A program made the translations under genes and the position numbers. The notes under the pieces are model-generated. The model did not search any database and had not been told where the DNA came from. It saw only the letters and a list, made by a program, of their open reading frames with translations. Below are positions 1-8,876 of a stretch of DNA of 64,000 nucleotides, piece after piece. Origin of the DNA: Alcaligenaceae bacterium (GTDB lineage Bacteria > Pseudomonadota > Gammaproteobacteria > Burkholderiales > Burkholderiaceae_B); contig JACCEP010000002.1 in assembly GCA_013416395.1 (NCBI GenBank), forward strand, positions 248,001-312,000. Direction: 5' to 3'. Position 1 is the stretch's first letter, and every line of letters begins with the position of its first letter.

Positions 1-25
1 CACAGAGATGCGCTTCCGCTATGCT

Positions 26-40
26 CCCGTCACGGGTACT
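26..40. promoter_or_regulatory. Upstream copy of the putative antitoxin operator
   Basis: CCCGTCACGGGTACT matches the site at 134-148 (CCCGTATCGGGTACT) at 13 of 15 positions, and both contain a CCCGt/aCGGG inverted repeat. Type II antitoxins with a helix-turn-helix usually bind such palindromes before their own operon. This copy lies about 140 bp before the toxin start and could be a second operator, or belong to a gene outside the window. Only the sequence match is observed. Confidence 0.35.
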
Positions 41-133
41 CCAGTGCGGCAGGTTGTAGGCTGATAAAAAATCGTCGCAAGGCGAACATAAGCCTATCCT
101 CTTGGCGTCATAGGAGGGGGCTAGAAAAATATA

Positions 134-148
134 CCCGTATCGGGTACT
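134..148. promoter_or_regulatory. Putative operator of the toxin-antitoxin operon
   Basis: TACCCG-TAT-CGGGTA is a 6-bp inverted repeat about 20 bp before the toxin ATG. It is repeated almost exactly at 26-40. The position, overlapping the expected promoter of the toxin gene, fits autorepression by the HigA-like antitoxin, as is known for this class. No binding data exist here. Confidence 0.45.
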
Positions 149-167
149 ATTTTAGGAAGCGCGATAC

Positions 168-551
168 ATGAATGTGCTGAAGCGCAAAGACTTTGCACGT
201 TGGCAAGCAGGCGAGAAACTACCGGATACCGCTTTGTGCAAGGCAGTTCAAGAAATGAAGGCCGGTTTGATTGATGCGGACCTAGGTGGCTTTCTCTACA
301 AAAAACGAGTGCCTCGTCCTGGTGGCGGCAAAAGCGGCGGATATCGAACATTGCTATCAGCACGCCTTGACAGCCGCTACGTGTTCTTGCATGGCTTTCC
401 TAAAAGTGACAAGGCGAACATCACGCAGGACGAGAGAAAGGCATTGCAGTTCGTCGGGAAGGTGTTTCTGGAGCTATCGGCAGATGACGTGACCAAAGCA
501 CTGCAGATGGGCGTTTTATTGGAGGTATGTTGTGGCAAGCAAACTCATTAA
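168..551 (+). CDS. Type II toxin, RelE/HigB family
   Basis: A 127-residue basic protein resembling the HigB/RelE-like mRNA interferase toxins of two-gene systems. Recognisable parts are an N-terminal MNVLKRKDFARW segment, a central lysine- and arginine-rich stretch (YKKRVPRPGGGKSGGYRTLL, about residues 44-63) and YVFLHGFPKSDKANI after it, all typical of the family. Members cut mRNA on the ribosome and are neutralised by the adjacent antitoxin. The start at 168 follows AGGAAG. The gene overlaps the antitoxin gene by 20 bp, giving toxin-first order as in higBA. The C-terminal end (VCCGKQTH) is encoded within the overlap. Family call is by motif; activity is inferred. Confidence 0.75.
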   Translation: MNVLKRKDFARWQAGEKLPDTALCKAVQEMKAGLIDADLGGFLYKKRVPRPGGGKSGGYRTLLSARLDSRYVFLHGFPKSDKANITQDERKALQFVGKVFLELSADDVTKALQMGVLLEVCCGKQTH

Positions 552-837
552 ATCCTTGCGTGGCGATATGGTCGCGCTGCACGATGCTGGCGTGATCGGC
601 AAGGTAACGATGCGGCAATTTGACGCTATTTGCCCACCACTGGTGCGTAAGTTCAGTGCGGCCGACATAAAGCAGCTGCGCGAAACGCTTAATTTCAGCC
701 AGCCAGTGTTTGCACTGCACCTGCACACAACGGCGTCCACAGTGCGTAAGTGGGAGCAGGGGGACACCCAGCCGGCAGGGCCGGCGCTCAAATTGCTAAA
801 CCTCCTTGCCGACAAAGGCCTGCAAGCCATAACTTGA
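532..837 (+). CDS. Antitoxin, HigA/NadS-like XRE helix-turn-helix protein
   Basis: A 101-residue DNA-binding protein. The C-terminal half carries an XRE-type helix-turn-helix (about residues 43-95), with LRETLNFSQPVFALHLHTT followed by STVRKWEQGDTQPAGPALKLL. Proteins of this build neutralise a HigB/RelE-like toxin and repress the shared operon. The start is GTG at 532, chosen because GGAGG lies at 521-525 inside the toxin 3' end. The two genes overlap by 20 bp, which suggests translational coupling. Targets are probably the two palindromes at 26-40 and 134-148. Confidence 0.75.
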   Translation: MASKLIKSLRGDMVALHDAGVIGKVTMRQFDAICPPLVRKFSAADIKQLRETLNFSQPVFALHLHTTASTVRKWEQGDTQPAGPALKLLNLLADKGLQAIT

Positions 838-1039
838 TGTGTCGCGCTGAGTAGTTCTTCTCTTCGCCCGCTTTCGATTAATGCCGTGCCTGACTACCGC
901 ACCACTCTTCGGCCTTCAGGGCGACGGAGGTACAAATTAACGAGGTGATGTTGTTACCCGTGCTGCGCCGCGCCGTTACGCGCTCTGATGAGCCTTAGCG
1001 CAGACAGGTTCAATTTGGTGCCAAAGTCACCATAAAGTC
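838..1039. other. Intergenic stretch after the toxin-antitoxin pair
   Basis: No convincing gene, RNA or repeat is visible here. It separates the toxin-antitoxin pair from the terminator of the min operon. Confidence 0.4.
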
Positions 1040-1065
1040 AAAATGCCCGCGCAAGCGGGCATTTT
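1040..1065. terminator. Bidirectional intrinsic terminator
   Basis: AAAATGCCCGC-GCAA-GCGGGCATTTT is a perfect 11-bp stem with a 4-base loop. A-rich and T-rich ends on both sides let it work in either direction. It lies 40 bp beyond the end of minE, the last gene of the minus-strand operon, and can also stop transcription from the toxin-antitoxin side. Confidence 0.85.
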
Positions 1066-1104
1066 GATTGAGGGTGGAGCAGGCTGGCCCCACCATTGGC
1101 ACGA

Positions 1105-1362
1105 CTATCGTTCGAGCTGGGGCATCTCTATCTTTACCTCGAGAATCTCGAGGGAATCTTGCCGGTCGAGGTTGACCTTGATATCGTCCGGGTTGATCTT
1201 TACATAGCGCGAGATGACTTCGACCAGTTCTTTCTGAAGCCTTGGAAGATAGTCAGGCGTGATGCCATCACCCCGCTCATTGATCAAGATGAGTTGAAGA
1301 CGGTCACGGGCGACACTGGCGGAGGTCTTCTTTTGGCCGCGAAAAAAATCTAGCAAAGACAT
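1105..1362 (-). CDS. minE: Cell division topological specificity factor MinE
   Basis: An 85-residue protein of normal MinE length. The N-terminal [12 protein letters not shown] segment is the membrane-binding and anti-MinCD region. [12 protein letters not shown] (about 20-31) is the switch helix/strand that binds MinD, and the rest is the dimerising topological specificity domain ([15 protein letters not shown]). MinE stimulates the MinD ATPase at the membrane and drives pole-to-pole oscillation that confines MinC to the poles. Two bases separate it from minD, so both are surely cotranscribed. A strong terminator follows at 1040-1065. Confidence 0.97.
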   Translation of the reverse strand: MSLLDFFRGQKKTSASVARDRLQLILINERGDGITPDYLPRLQKELVEVISRYVKINPDDIKVNLDRQDSLEILEVKIEMPQLER

Positions 1363-1364
1363 AC

Positions 1365-2180
1365 TTATTTCCCCCCGAACAGGCGCTTGAACAGCCCGGG
1401 TTTTGCGTAATCAATATAGCGCATGGGCTTTTCTTCGCCCAGATAGCGCGAAATGGCATCCTGGTAGGCCAAGGCCACTTCGCTCTCGCGCAGATGGATG
1501 GCGGGAATGCCCTGATTGGACGCCTGCAGCACAGATTCAGACTCGGGAATGACGCCGAGCAGTTTGATGCGCAGGATGTCTTCAATGTCTTTCAGTGACA
1601 GCATTTCACCCTCGGCAACGCGTTTGGCGTTATAGCGCGTAAGCAGAAGGAATTCTTTGATGGGTTCATCGCCCTTTTCGGCGCGACGTGACTTGGCGGC
1701 CAGTATGCCCAGAATACGGTCAGAGTCGCGCACTGATGATACTTCGGGGTTGGTTACGACAAGTGCATCATCGGCAAAATAAGAAGCCATGAGTGCACCG
1801 GTTTCGATACCGGCGGGCGAGTCGCAGACAATGAACTCGAAGCCCATTTCGCCGAGCTCTTTGAGGGCTTTTTCAACACCCTCCTTGGTGAGTGCATCTT
1901 TGTCTCGCGTTTGTGACGCAGGCAGGATAAACAGATTTTCAAGCTGTTTGTCGCGGATCAGTGCCTGGTTAAGCGTTGCCTCACCCTGAATAACGTTGAC
2001 GAAGTCGTACACGACACGCCGCTCGCAACCCATGATGAGGTCGAGATTGCGCAGGCCGACGTCAAAGTCAATGACCACGGTTTTGTGGCCACGCATAGCC
2101 AACCCTGCAGAAAAACTTGCGCTGGTGGTTGTTTTGCCCACCCCGCCTTTTCCGGAAGTCACCACAACAATTCGCGCCAT
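1365..2180 (-). CDS. minD: Septum site-determining ATPase MinD
   Basis: A 271-residue ParA/MinD family ATPase, normal length. The deviant Walker A motif GKGGVGKTT is at residues 10-18, [11 protein letters not shown] gives the Walker B region, and the C-terminal [12 protein letters not shown] is the amphipathic membrane-targeting helix. ATP-bound MinD dimers bind the inner membrane and recruit MinC, and MinE releases them. The gene is second in glnS-minC-minD-minE order, 114 bp after minC and 2 bp before minE. Confidence 0.98.
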   Translation of the reverse strand: MARIVVVTSGKGGVGKTTTSASFSAGLAMRGHKTVVIDFDVGLRNLDLIMGCERRVVYDFVNVIQGEATLNQALIRDKQLENLFILPASQTRDKDALTKEGVEKALKELGEMGFEFIVCDSPAGIETGALMASYFADDALVVTNPEVSSVRDSDRILGILAAKSRRAEKGDEPIKEFLLLTRYNAKRVAEGEMLSLKDIEDILRIKLLGVIPESESVLQASNQGIPAIHLRESEVALAYQDAISRYLGEEKPMRYIDYAKPGLFKRLFGGK

Positions 2181-2294
2181 GACGGTAGAGTTCCTTATTG
2201 GTTTAGATAAATCACGTAATCGTAATGCATAACCTCGACGATACCGCCAAGGTTTGCATTAATTTAAAGAATTCTGGCAACAAGATGGATTCTG

Positions 2295-3164
2295 TTACTT
2301 GCCCAGAGCCTTGATATGCATTGCATCATCCTCGTCAAGCTGGATGATGGCTGGCTGGTTTTTCAGTGTATCGTCCAGCCTGGTTTCGATCACCCTGTAC
2401 ACGCCGGCAATGGCCAGAAGTTCAGGGTCAAGCTGGGTGGTGAAGATGCGTGCACGAGTATCACCGCGTGCACCGGCCATCGCCTTGCCGCGCAGGGGAC
2501 CGTACACATGGATATTGCCATCGGCAATAACTTCGGCCCCCTGGCTGACAACCCCGATAACGATGAGGTCAGTGTTGCGGGCGTAAATACGCTGGCCTGA
2601 GCGCAGCGGACGATTGATCACCATAGCTGCCGGAGCAATTTCAGGCAGTGACGTGTGCTGGAGTGATTCTGTCGGGCTGTCTCCGGGTGCGTCATCTGCG
2701 GCGGGGGAGACGCTAGCCTCTGGGCCTGACACGGGTTTTTTGGGCGCTGCCTGTTTGGGCTTGTTTTGCCCTGCGGATGGCGGCGCGACCACCGGAACCT
2801 CGGAGTCAGGCGCTGGCGTACTTGCAGGCCGTGGCACTGGATTGGCCAGATCTACAACGGTCAGCCCCGCTTGCTGCGCGGCCTCGAGATTGTCGCCGGT
2901 GGCCACCACACCAACAGCATGCAGGTTGTGCGATTGTAAAGCCTGCAGCAGGGCGCTCCAGTTTAAGCGTTGTTCAACCGCAGTGGAATCAATTACAACC
3001 GGCTCATGTTCGAAGAAAGTACCTGCGTCACGCATGCGTCGATCAAGGGCTTCGACGAGCGTGTCAGTGTCGTGACTGTTTAGCACGACACGTACGGCAT
3101 ATAGGGTGGCACTTTTAAAATCTAGCGCCGGCTGGCCTTTACGTTTTCTGGTAGATTCGCTCAC
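2295..3164 (-). CDS. minC: Septum site-determining protein MinC
   Basis: A 289-residue FtsZ polymerisation inhibitor. Residues 1-115 form the MinC N-terminal domain that acts on FtsZ. A long Pro/Ala-rich linker (about 115-180) follows. The C-terminal beta-helix domain begins near [20 protein letters not shown] and has the [20 protein letters not shown] core that binds MinD and FtsZ. The long low-complexity linker is typical of beta-proteobacterial MinC. It lies 40 bp after glnS on the same strand and may be partly read through from it. Confidence 0.97.
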   Translation of the reverse strand: MSESTRKRKGQPALDFKSATLYAVRVVLNSHDTDTLVEALDRRMRDAGTFFEHEPVVIDSTAVEQRLNWSALLQALQSHNLHAVGVVATGDNLEAAQQAGLTVVDLANPVPRPASTPAPDSEVPVVAPPSAGQNKPKQAAPKKPVSGPEASVSPAADDAPGDSPTESLQHTSLPEIAPAAMVINRPLRSGQRIYARNTDLIVIGVVSQGAEVIADGNIHVYGPLRGKAMAGARGDTRARIFTTQLDPELLAIAGVYRVIETRLDDTLKNQPAIIQLDEDDAMHIKALGK

Positions 3165-3204
3165 TGCCTTCTCGTGAATAGATTGTCAGAATATTCCTGC
3201 ACGC

Positions 3205-4971
3205 TCATTTTTTCTGTGCCCAGGAGTCTTTAAGCGTTACCGCTCGGTTAAGAACGGGTTTTTGCGCGGTTGAGTCATTGCGATCGGCCACAAAATAGCC
3301 AAGACGCTCAAACTGCAACGGCATTTCGTCGGTTGTGGACGTGCCCGGTTCGATCCATGCCTGGATGACCTGACAGGAGTCAGGGTTGAGCGCCAGCAGA
3401 AAATCTTTGTCGCCGGTATCGGGGTGGGGCTCGGAAAACAGACGGTCATAAAGCCGGATTTCAGCCTGTACTGCATGCGCCGCACTGACCCAGGTAATGT
3501 TGCCTTTGACCTTGACCGAATCTGAACCAGGGGTACCGCTTTTGGTATCGGGCAGGTATTCGGCATGCACCTCGGTGATTTCGCCGTTTTCGTTTTTGAC
3601 GCAACCTGTGCATCGCACAATGTACCCGTATTTGAGCCTGACCATGTTACCCGGAAAGAGTCTGAAGTATTTTTTGGGCGGCTCTTCTTGGAAATCTTCA
3701 CGCTCGATCCAGAGTTCGCGCGAAAGTGGGAACTCACGTCGGCCAGCAGCGGGGTCGTGAGGATTGCGCGGCGCGTTGCAGAGCTCGGTCTGGCCTTCGG
3801 GGTAATTGGTGATAATCAGTTTCAATGGATCTAGAACGGCTACTGAGCGTAGCGCGATTGGATCGAGGTCGTCACGCAGAGCCTGCTCGAGAATGCTGTA
3901 GTCAATGCGTGAGTCTGCCTTGGAGACCCCCAGCCGCTCGCAGAACAGCCGAATGGAAGCGGGCGTGTAGCCGCGTCGTCGCAGGCCGGCCAGCGTTGGC
4001 ATGCGGGGATCGTCCCAACCCTGGACGTGGCCTTCGCGCACCAGTTGCAGTAATTTACGCTTGCTGGTCACAACATAGCTGAGATGCAGACGCGCAAATT
4101 CGTACTGCCGCGGCAGCGGCTCGGCCAGCTGGCCAAGTTCGACCAGACGGTCGAGTATCCAGTCGTAGAAGGGGCGCTGGTCTTCGAACTCGAGTGTGCA
4201 AATACTGTGTGTGATGCGTTCTAGTGCGTCTTCTACGGGGTGTGCCCAGGAATACATGGGGTAAATGCACCAGGCGTCGCCCGTGCGGTGATGCGGTACA
4301 TGCCGTATGCGGTACATAACCGGGTCACGCATATTCATATTGGGCGAACCCATATCGATGCGTGCACGCAGGCACATGCTGCCATCAGGATGTTTGCCGT
4401 CGCGCATTTCGCTCAGCAGTCGCAGAGACTCTTGGGCGGGGCGATCACGCCAGGGCGAATTGGTGCCTTTTTGGGTGAGCGTGCCCCGATTTGCCCGGAT
4501 TTCATCGGCGCTTTGCTCGTCGACGTAGGCATAGCCTGCCTGCACCAGGGCCTGGGCAAACGTGAACATGTACTGGAAGTAATCGCTGGCGAAGTAACAA
4601 TTTTCTTCATCGCCATACTGCCAGCCAAAGCCCAGCCACTCGACCATCTCGATAATGGCTTTGACATACTCGTCTTCTTCTTTTTCAGGGTTGGTGTCAT
4701 CAAACCGCAGATGGCAGGCACCCTGGTAGTCAGTAGCCAGGCCAAAATTTAGACAGATGCTTTTGGCATGGCCTATATGCAGATAACCGTTGGGCTCAGG
4801 CGGAAAGCGTGTGCGTATGCGCGCCGTGTCGAGCGGGGCCTGCTCATGGACGGCTGCTGGCCCTGGCTTGCCAGCCCAGCGTTTGTCTTGGTAGCGACCT
4901 TGCGCCAGATCGTTGTCGATAATGGTGCGCAGGAAATTGGAGGTTGGAGCTGGAATGGACGAGGTTGTCAT
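3205..4971 (-). CDS. glnS: Glutaminyl-tRNA synthetase
   Basis: A 588-residue class I synthetase that charges tRNA-Gln. The HIGH signature is at residues 65-68 within PPEPNGYLHIGHAKSI. The KMSKS-type loop is VTSKRK near 301-306, where E. coli has VMSKRK. The C-terminal beta-barrel anticodon-binding domains follow, including the FPLSREL and NITWVSA segments. Length fits glutaminyl rather than glutamyl enzymes. It is divergent from the bd-like genes and upstream of minC on the same strand. Confidence 0.97.
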   Translation of the reverse strand: MTTSSIPAPTSNFLRTIIDNDLAQGRYQDKRWAGKPGPAAVHEQAPLDTARIRTRFPPEPNGYLHIGHAKSICLNFGLATDYQGACHLRFDDTNPEKEEDEYVKAIIEMVEWLGFGWQYGDEENCYFASDYFQYMFTFAQALVQAGYAYVDEQSADEIRANRGTLTQKGTNSPWRDRPAQESLRLLSEMRDGKHPDGSMCLRARIDMGSPNMNMRDPVMYRIRHVPHHRTGDAWCIYPMYSWAHPVEDALERITHSICTLEFEDQRPFYDWILDRLVELGQLAEPLPRQYEFARLHLSYVVTSKRKLLQLVREGHVQGWDDPRMPTLAGLRRRGYTPASIRLFCERLGVSKADSRIDYSILEQALRDDLDPIALRSVAVLDPLKLIITNYPEGQTELCNAPRNPHDPAAGRREFPLSRELWIEREDFQEEPPKKYFRLFPGNMVRLKYGYIVRCTGCVKNENGEITEVHAEYLPDTKSGTPGSDSVKVKGNITWVSAAHAVQAEIRLYDRLFSEPHPDTGDKDFLLALNPDSCQVIQAWIEPGTSTTDEMPLQFERLGYFVADRNDSTAQKPVLNRAVTLKDSWAQKK

Positions 4972-4985
4972 AAAAAAACACTAAA

Positions 4986-5015
4986 CAGGAAACACCGGCA
5001 CAGGAAACACTGGCG
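4986..5015. repeat. 15-bp tandem direct repeat in the glnS / bd-like divergent region
   Basis: CAGGAAACACCGGCA is followed directly by CAGGAAACACTGGCG, giving two copies with 13 of 15 bases identical. They lie 15 bp upstream of the glnS start and 85 bp before the bd-like start. The repeat could be a regulator-binding pair or a chance local duplication; nothing else supports a function. Confidence 0.5.
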
Positions 5016-5099
5016 AAGTAAGCATTTTGCCATGTTCCCGAAATTTTGCTGCTTGAGCGGGTTTACAAATGGCCAACTCGCTCTAAACTAGCGGACATT

Positions 5100-6440
5100 A
5101 TGACGTACTCGACCCTTTGGTTGTCACAAATCCAGTTTTTTTCCAGTCTGGGTTTCATGCTGATGTTTCTTGCGCTGGAGCTCGGGCTTGCCTGGATGCT
5201 GGCTTATTTTCGCGTTCGCAGCCTGCTGGCCTCTCCTGCGCCCTATATCGGTGCGTATCGATTCTGGGTACGTATTTTCGCCCTGGCCTTCATTCTCAGC
5301 TTCGCCGCCAGCCTGCCGGTGCTCATTCAGCTTGGTAGTCTCTGGCCTGGTCTAATGGGAAAAATCGGCGATGTGGCTGGGCCACTTCTGGCAGCCGGCA
5401 TTCTGTCGGTTTTTGTCTTCAAATCATGTTTTCTCGGGGCCATGCTGTTTGGTGAGCGTCGCCTTGTCCCAAAAGTGCATGCGCTGGTGGTCTGCATGGT
5501 GGCGCTTGGGGCAACGATTATGGCATTTTGGCTGCTGGTGCTGGTGTCGTGGGCCCACGTTCCGGTTGGGGCCGAACTGGTTAATGATTCTTACCGTGTC
5601 ACTGACTGGCTTAGCGTGGTCTTCAACCCGGCGCTGCCCTGGTACGCGGCGCTTTTTCTGCTGGCCAGTGCGTTGACATCTGCCTTTCTGGTCATGGGGG
5701 TAATTGCCGCCCAAGCACTGCGTCGCCCCTGCGACGAAAGCAGCCAGGTCACGTTTCGCTTCGCGGCCAAGGTTGCTGCTGTGTGCGTTGTGCTCCAGGT
5801 CTTGGCCGTAGCGGGAGCAGCTCAGGTAACCGCCCATTACCAGCCCGCCAAGGCGGCCGCCACAGCGGGCTACTGGCATAGCGGCGCTGATGCCGACATT
5901 GTGCTGTTTGCCTGGCCAGACACTGAACATGCTGTCAATCGCTCGGCCTGGGTATGGCCAGGCACTGGCGATTTCTGGCTAGGTCGCGATGCCCAGGGGC
6001 GGTTGCGAGGTCTCGATCAGTTTGGCGGCATGTCGCCGCCGGTGGCAGCCACATTTTGGTCGTTTCGTCTGGCCGGGCTGGTTGGCTTGCTGATGGCGCT
6101 GGTGGCCTGGATAACGCTTTGGCGTGCCCGCCGGGTTGGGTACGACGCCAGTGCGCTGTCGCGCGTGTGGCGTCGGGTTTTGGTGGGCATGGGCTGTTCT
6201 GGCTGGGCCATGCTGATTGCAGGTCTCGTCTATGTGCTGCTGGGGGCCTACCCTTATGCGGTCAATGGCACCATCACCATTAGCGAGATCGCAGGCGAAA
6301 CCTCTTTTGTCGTTCTGGCCATTTCTTATGCCGCTTATATGTTGTTTTACGGGCTGTTTATTGTTGGGTTTTTCGCCATGCTGCGCCATGTGTCCCGCTA
6401 TGGGGTAGTGCCAGTGGCCCGACACAGGGGGCGGGCATGA
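5100..6440 (+). CDS. Cytochrome bd-type oxidase subunit I homologue lacking haem ligands
   Basis: A 446-residue polytopic membrane protein, clearly homologous to CydA: LSxxQF at the start, GDxxGxxL near 90-97, KVxALVVCMVALG, FNP near 175-177 and a C-terminal helix pair. Aligned by eye to E. coli CydA, key residues are replaced. His19 is Met20, Glu99 is Gly100, Glu107 is Lys108, His186 is Leu185, Met393 is Ala, and the GRQPW signature reads GAYPY. The quinol loop is short. Start ATG 5100 fits the family N-terminus. It overlaps the subunit II homologue by 4 bp. It may be a divergent oxidase clade or a protein with a non-oxidase role; haem content cannot be judged from sequence alone. Confidence 0.8.
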   Translation: MTYSTLWLSQIQFFSSLGFMLMFLALELGLAWMLAYFRVRSLLASPAPYIGAYRFWVRIFALAFILSFAASLPVLIQLGSLWPGLMGKIGDVAGPLLAAGILSVFVFKSCFLGAMLFGERRLVPKVHALVVCMVALGATIMAFWLLVLVSWAHVPVGAELVNDSYRVTDWLSVVFNPALPWYAALFLLASALTSAFLVMGVIAAQALRRPCDESSQVTFRFAAKVAAVCVVLQVLAVAGAAQVTAHYQPAKAAATAGYWHSGADADIVLFAWPDTEHAVNRSAWVWPGTGDFWLGRDAQGRLRGLDQFGGMSPPVAATFWSFRLAGLVGLLMALVAWITLWRARRVGYDASALSRVWRRVLVGMGCSGWAMLIAGLVYVLLGAYPYAVNGTITISEIAGETSFVVLAISYAAYMLFYGLFIVGFFAMLRHVSRYGVVPVARHRGRA

Positions 6441-7516
6441 TCGATGCGCTGGCCATGGCCTTGGGCTTTGGGGTAGAAGAACCTGATTTCTGGATGCCGC
6501 TGGTATTTTTTGCACTGTTTTACGCCATTATTGTCGCGGCGGCGGTGCTCGATGGCTTTGATATCGGAGTGGGGTGTCTGGTTCTTTTTGCGCCGGTCAG
6601 CTTGCGGCCTCGCATGCTGGGTTTGCTCAGCCCCTGGCGCGATGCCAATGAATTCTGGCTTTTTCTGGGGCTTGGTCTCTTTTTGGCGGCGTTTCCTGGT
6701 GCCTGGGGGGCCGTCATGGGGCAGCTCTATGGGCCGCTCTGCGCGCTGGCACTGGGCACGCTGTTGCGTTCTGTCTGCTTTGAAATGCGCATGCGAGCAT
6801 CCCAGCCTTTGCAATCACGCTGGCTTATTGGTTTTGCATTGGGCTCGTTGCTGACGGCGTTGTCCCATGGGTTTTTGCTGGGTAAGATCGTGGTGTCGTA
6901 TCGCGCAGGCGATACCTACGTAGGGTTTTCCACCTTTGTAAGCCTTTGCGCGTTGTCCGCCTACTGCCTGCTCGGTGCGAGCTGGCTCATGATGCGGGTA
7001 GGTGGCGAGCTGCGCGCCCGGGCGGCGTGGTGGGGGCGCAGGGCAGTGCGTTGGACGGCTGCTGGCGCCGTAGGTGTGACGGTGGTGCTGGCGTTCGCCA
7101 ACCCGGGTGTCTTTCTCAAATGGAGCGATGGCCTCGATGGCATGATTGTGCTGGCGTTGTGGGCCATACTGTTGACCAGTTTTGTGGCAATAGAGATGTG
7201 TCTGCAGCGAGCCATGCACAGCAGTTACCGCAACACGGCTCTTCCGTTTACATTGACCGTGCTGGTTTTCATGGTGCTGTTAGGTGGCTTGGGCTACAGC
7301 TTCTTCCCTTATCTTGTACTTGATAACATCACCATCTGGGATGCAGCGGCATCCGTCGAGTCATTGCGACTGGTGTTGGCGGCAAGTGTCATCGCACTGC
7401 CTGTCGCGCTTATTTTCAATTTGTGGGTGTACTGGCACATGTTTGGCCTGTCTATCGCCCCTGAACCCCCGGCGTTTCATCCCCAGGCACTTACGTCGGC
7501 TTCAAAGGAAGCCTGA
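6437..7516 (+). CDS. Cytochrome bd-type oxidase subunit II homologue
   Basis: A 359-residue membrane protein that keeps the CydB hallmarks: AVLDGFDIGVG near residues 36-46, PWRDANEFWL (E. coli PHWDGNQVWL) and NITIWDAAASVESL near the C-terminus. CydB is the haem-free partner that stabilises subunit I. The start overlaps the stop of the upstream gene (ATGA), so the two are translationally coupled. Unlike its partner it shows no loss of family motifs, which argues that the pair is a maintained complex. The 3' end overlaps the convergent kinase gene by 26 bp. Confidence 0.85.
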   Translation: MIDALAMALGFGVEEPDFWMPLVFFALFYAIIVAAAVLDGFDIGVGCLVLFAPVSLRPRMLGLLSPWRDANEFWLFLGLGLFLAAFPGAWGAVMGQLYGPLCALALGTLLRSVCFEMRMRASQPLQSRWLIGFALGSLLTALSHGFLLGKIVVSYRAGDTYVGFSTFVSLCALSAYCLLGASWLMMRVGGELRARAAWWGRRAVRWTAAGAVGVTVVLAFANPGVFLKWSDGLDGMIVLALWAILLTSFVAIEMCLQRAMHSSYRNTALPFTLTVLVFMVLLGGLGYSFFPYLVLDNITIWDAAASVESLRLVLAASVIALPVALIFNLWVYWHMFGLSIAPEPPAFHPQALTSASKEA

Positions 7517-8876
7517 TAACGATCAGCAGGCCTCCCGAAGAGGCCTCCCCCAACGTTAACGTGCCTTGGTGGGCGCGCGCGATGGTGTCTGCCAGTGCCA
7601 GGCCCAAGCCGACCGAGCCTGTGCGGGTGCGTGCTTCATCCAGCCTCGAAAAAGGGCGTAGCGCTTCGGCACGACGCTCGGGGCTAATGCCCGGCCCGTG
7701 ATCGGTCACCGTAATCACAGCAAACCCGTCGCTTTCATCCAGCGTAAGCTCTACAGGCGGGGCTCCGTGGTTTAGTGCATTTGAGATCAGGTTATCGAGC
7801 AGTCTTCCCAGAGATAGCGCGTCAGCGTTTACGTGTAGTGCTTGCGCTGGCTGACTGGTGAGGCTGACCGGGCTACCAGCACTTTCCCAGGCCATGACCT
7901 GTTCTTCCAGCCAGGCATTAAGAAGCATTGGCGAAAAATGATACGACCCGGGGTCTGAACCGCGCACAAAGCCGATGAACTGATCCACCATGCGTTGCAT
8001 GTCCTGCACATCTTTACGCATGCCTTCCTGAAAGGTGGGGTCATTAACCATTTCGATACGTAGCCACATGCGTGAGAGCGGGCCTTTCAGGTCGTGTGGC
8101 AGCCCTGCAAGCAGCGTGCGCTGCACGGCGCTGTTTTCAGCCAGTGTGTCTTGCATGGCGTTGAAACGTTCGGCCAGGACGCGTGTTTCGCGCGGGCCCG
8201 ACGGGGTAACCCGCTGGGGGTGACCTGCAGCAAATTTGTCGGCGGCACTGGCCAAACGCGTAAGGGGTCGGGTAATGTGCCATGAAAAGGCGGCGGCCAT
8301 CAGAAGGAGCAGGCCCATGCCCGTCAGCCATATGACGATTACAGGCGTTCCCACTGGGGGGGCAACGCGGTCAAGTGGAATGACCAGCCATTCACGTTCT
8401 GAGCTGTTGGCGTCGGCACCATTATCGGAGAGCAGCGAAATGTACAGGCGTGGCTCTGGGCCGCGCGACAATGCAACCCGGGTGTTGCCCTCAAGCCGAT
8501 CGTTTAGTTCCTGCACAAACAGACGCAGGCTTTCGCGAATGTCTTTAGTAACCGGAGGAGGAGGCGGTCGGGTGTGATGGTGTGGTCGCAGCCCTGAAAC
8601 GCTTGCGTTCGAGGGCAGGCTGCGCGACCAGAGCCGCCACTCGTTGCGTGAAGCGTGCTTTACGAAATCGGCACGCTGCTCGGCCGGGATGGCGGCCAGA
8701 GAGGCTTGCAACGTGCGTATGGTCGTCGCTGTAAGCTCAGCGGCTACATCGGCCGTAAACTTTTTTCGATAATATGAAACGGTCGTAAAAGTAGCGGCCT
8801 GTACCAGTAAAATGGTGCCCAGCGTCAACAGCACCATGCGTGCCGATAGCGAACGAGGCAAAGGTAATCGGCGCAT
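7491..8876 (-). CDS. EnvZ-like sensor histidine kinase
   Basis: A 461-residue membrane kinase. A first transmembrane segment lies near residues 15-35. A periplasmic domain of roughly 130 residues with a His/Pro-rich stretch (HHHTRPPPPP) follows. The second membrane segment is VIVIWLTGMGLLLLMAAAFS, then HAMP. The H-box GLPHDLKGPLSRMWLRIEMV is EnvZ-like. N-box LLDNLISNALNHG, G1 DHGPGIS and GLGLAL complete the kinase core. Its ATG overlaps the regulator stop by 1 bp (TAATG), so they form an operon. The stimulus is unknown; osmotic or acid sensing by analogy only. Confidence 0.9.
   Translation of the reverse strand: MRRLPLPRSLSARMVLLTLGTILLVQAATFTTVSYYRKKFTADVAAELTATTIRTLQASLAAIPAEQRADFVKHASRNEWRLWSRSLPSNASVSGLRPHHHTRPPPPPVTKDIRESLRLFVQELNDRLEGNTRVALSRGPEPRLYISLLSDNGADANSSEREWLVIPLDRVAPPVGTPVIVIWLTGMGLLLLMAAAFSWHITRPLTRLASAADKFAAGHPQRVTPSGPRETRVLAERFNAMQDTLAENSAVQRTLLAGLPHDLKGPLSRMWLRIEMVNDPTFQEGMRKDVQDMQRMVDQFIGFVRGSDPGSYHFSPMLLNAWLEEQVMAWESAGSPVSLTSQPAQALHVNADALSLGRLLDNLISNALNHGAPPVELTLDESDGFAVITVTDHGPGISPERRAEALRPFSRLDEARTRTGSVGLGLALADTIARAHQGTLTLGEASSGGLLIVIRLPLKPT

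Noticed and set aside
5032-5091. 19-codon ORF (MFPKFCCLSGF start) ending 8 bp before the bd-like gene
   Set aside because: Position would suit a leader peptide, but there is no Shine-Dalgarno and no supporting hairpin, so it was not listed as a gene.
7491-7516. Frameshift or fusion between the bd-like subunit II and the kinase gene
   Set aside because: The overlap is simply two convergent genes sharing 26 bp at their 3' ends; both products look complete.
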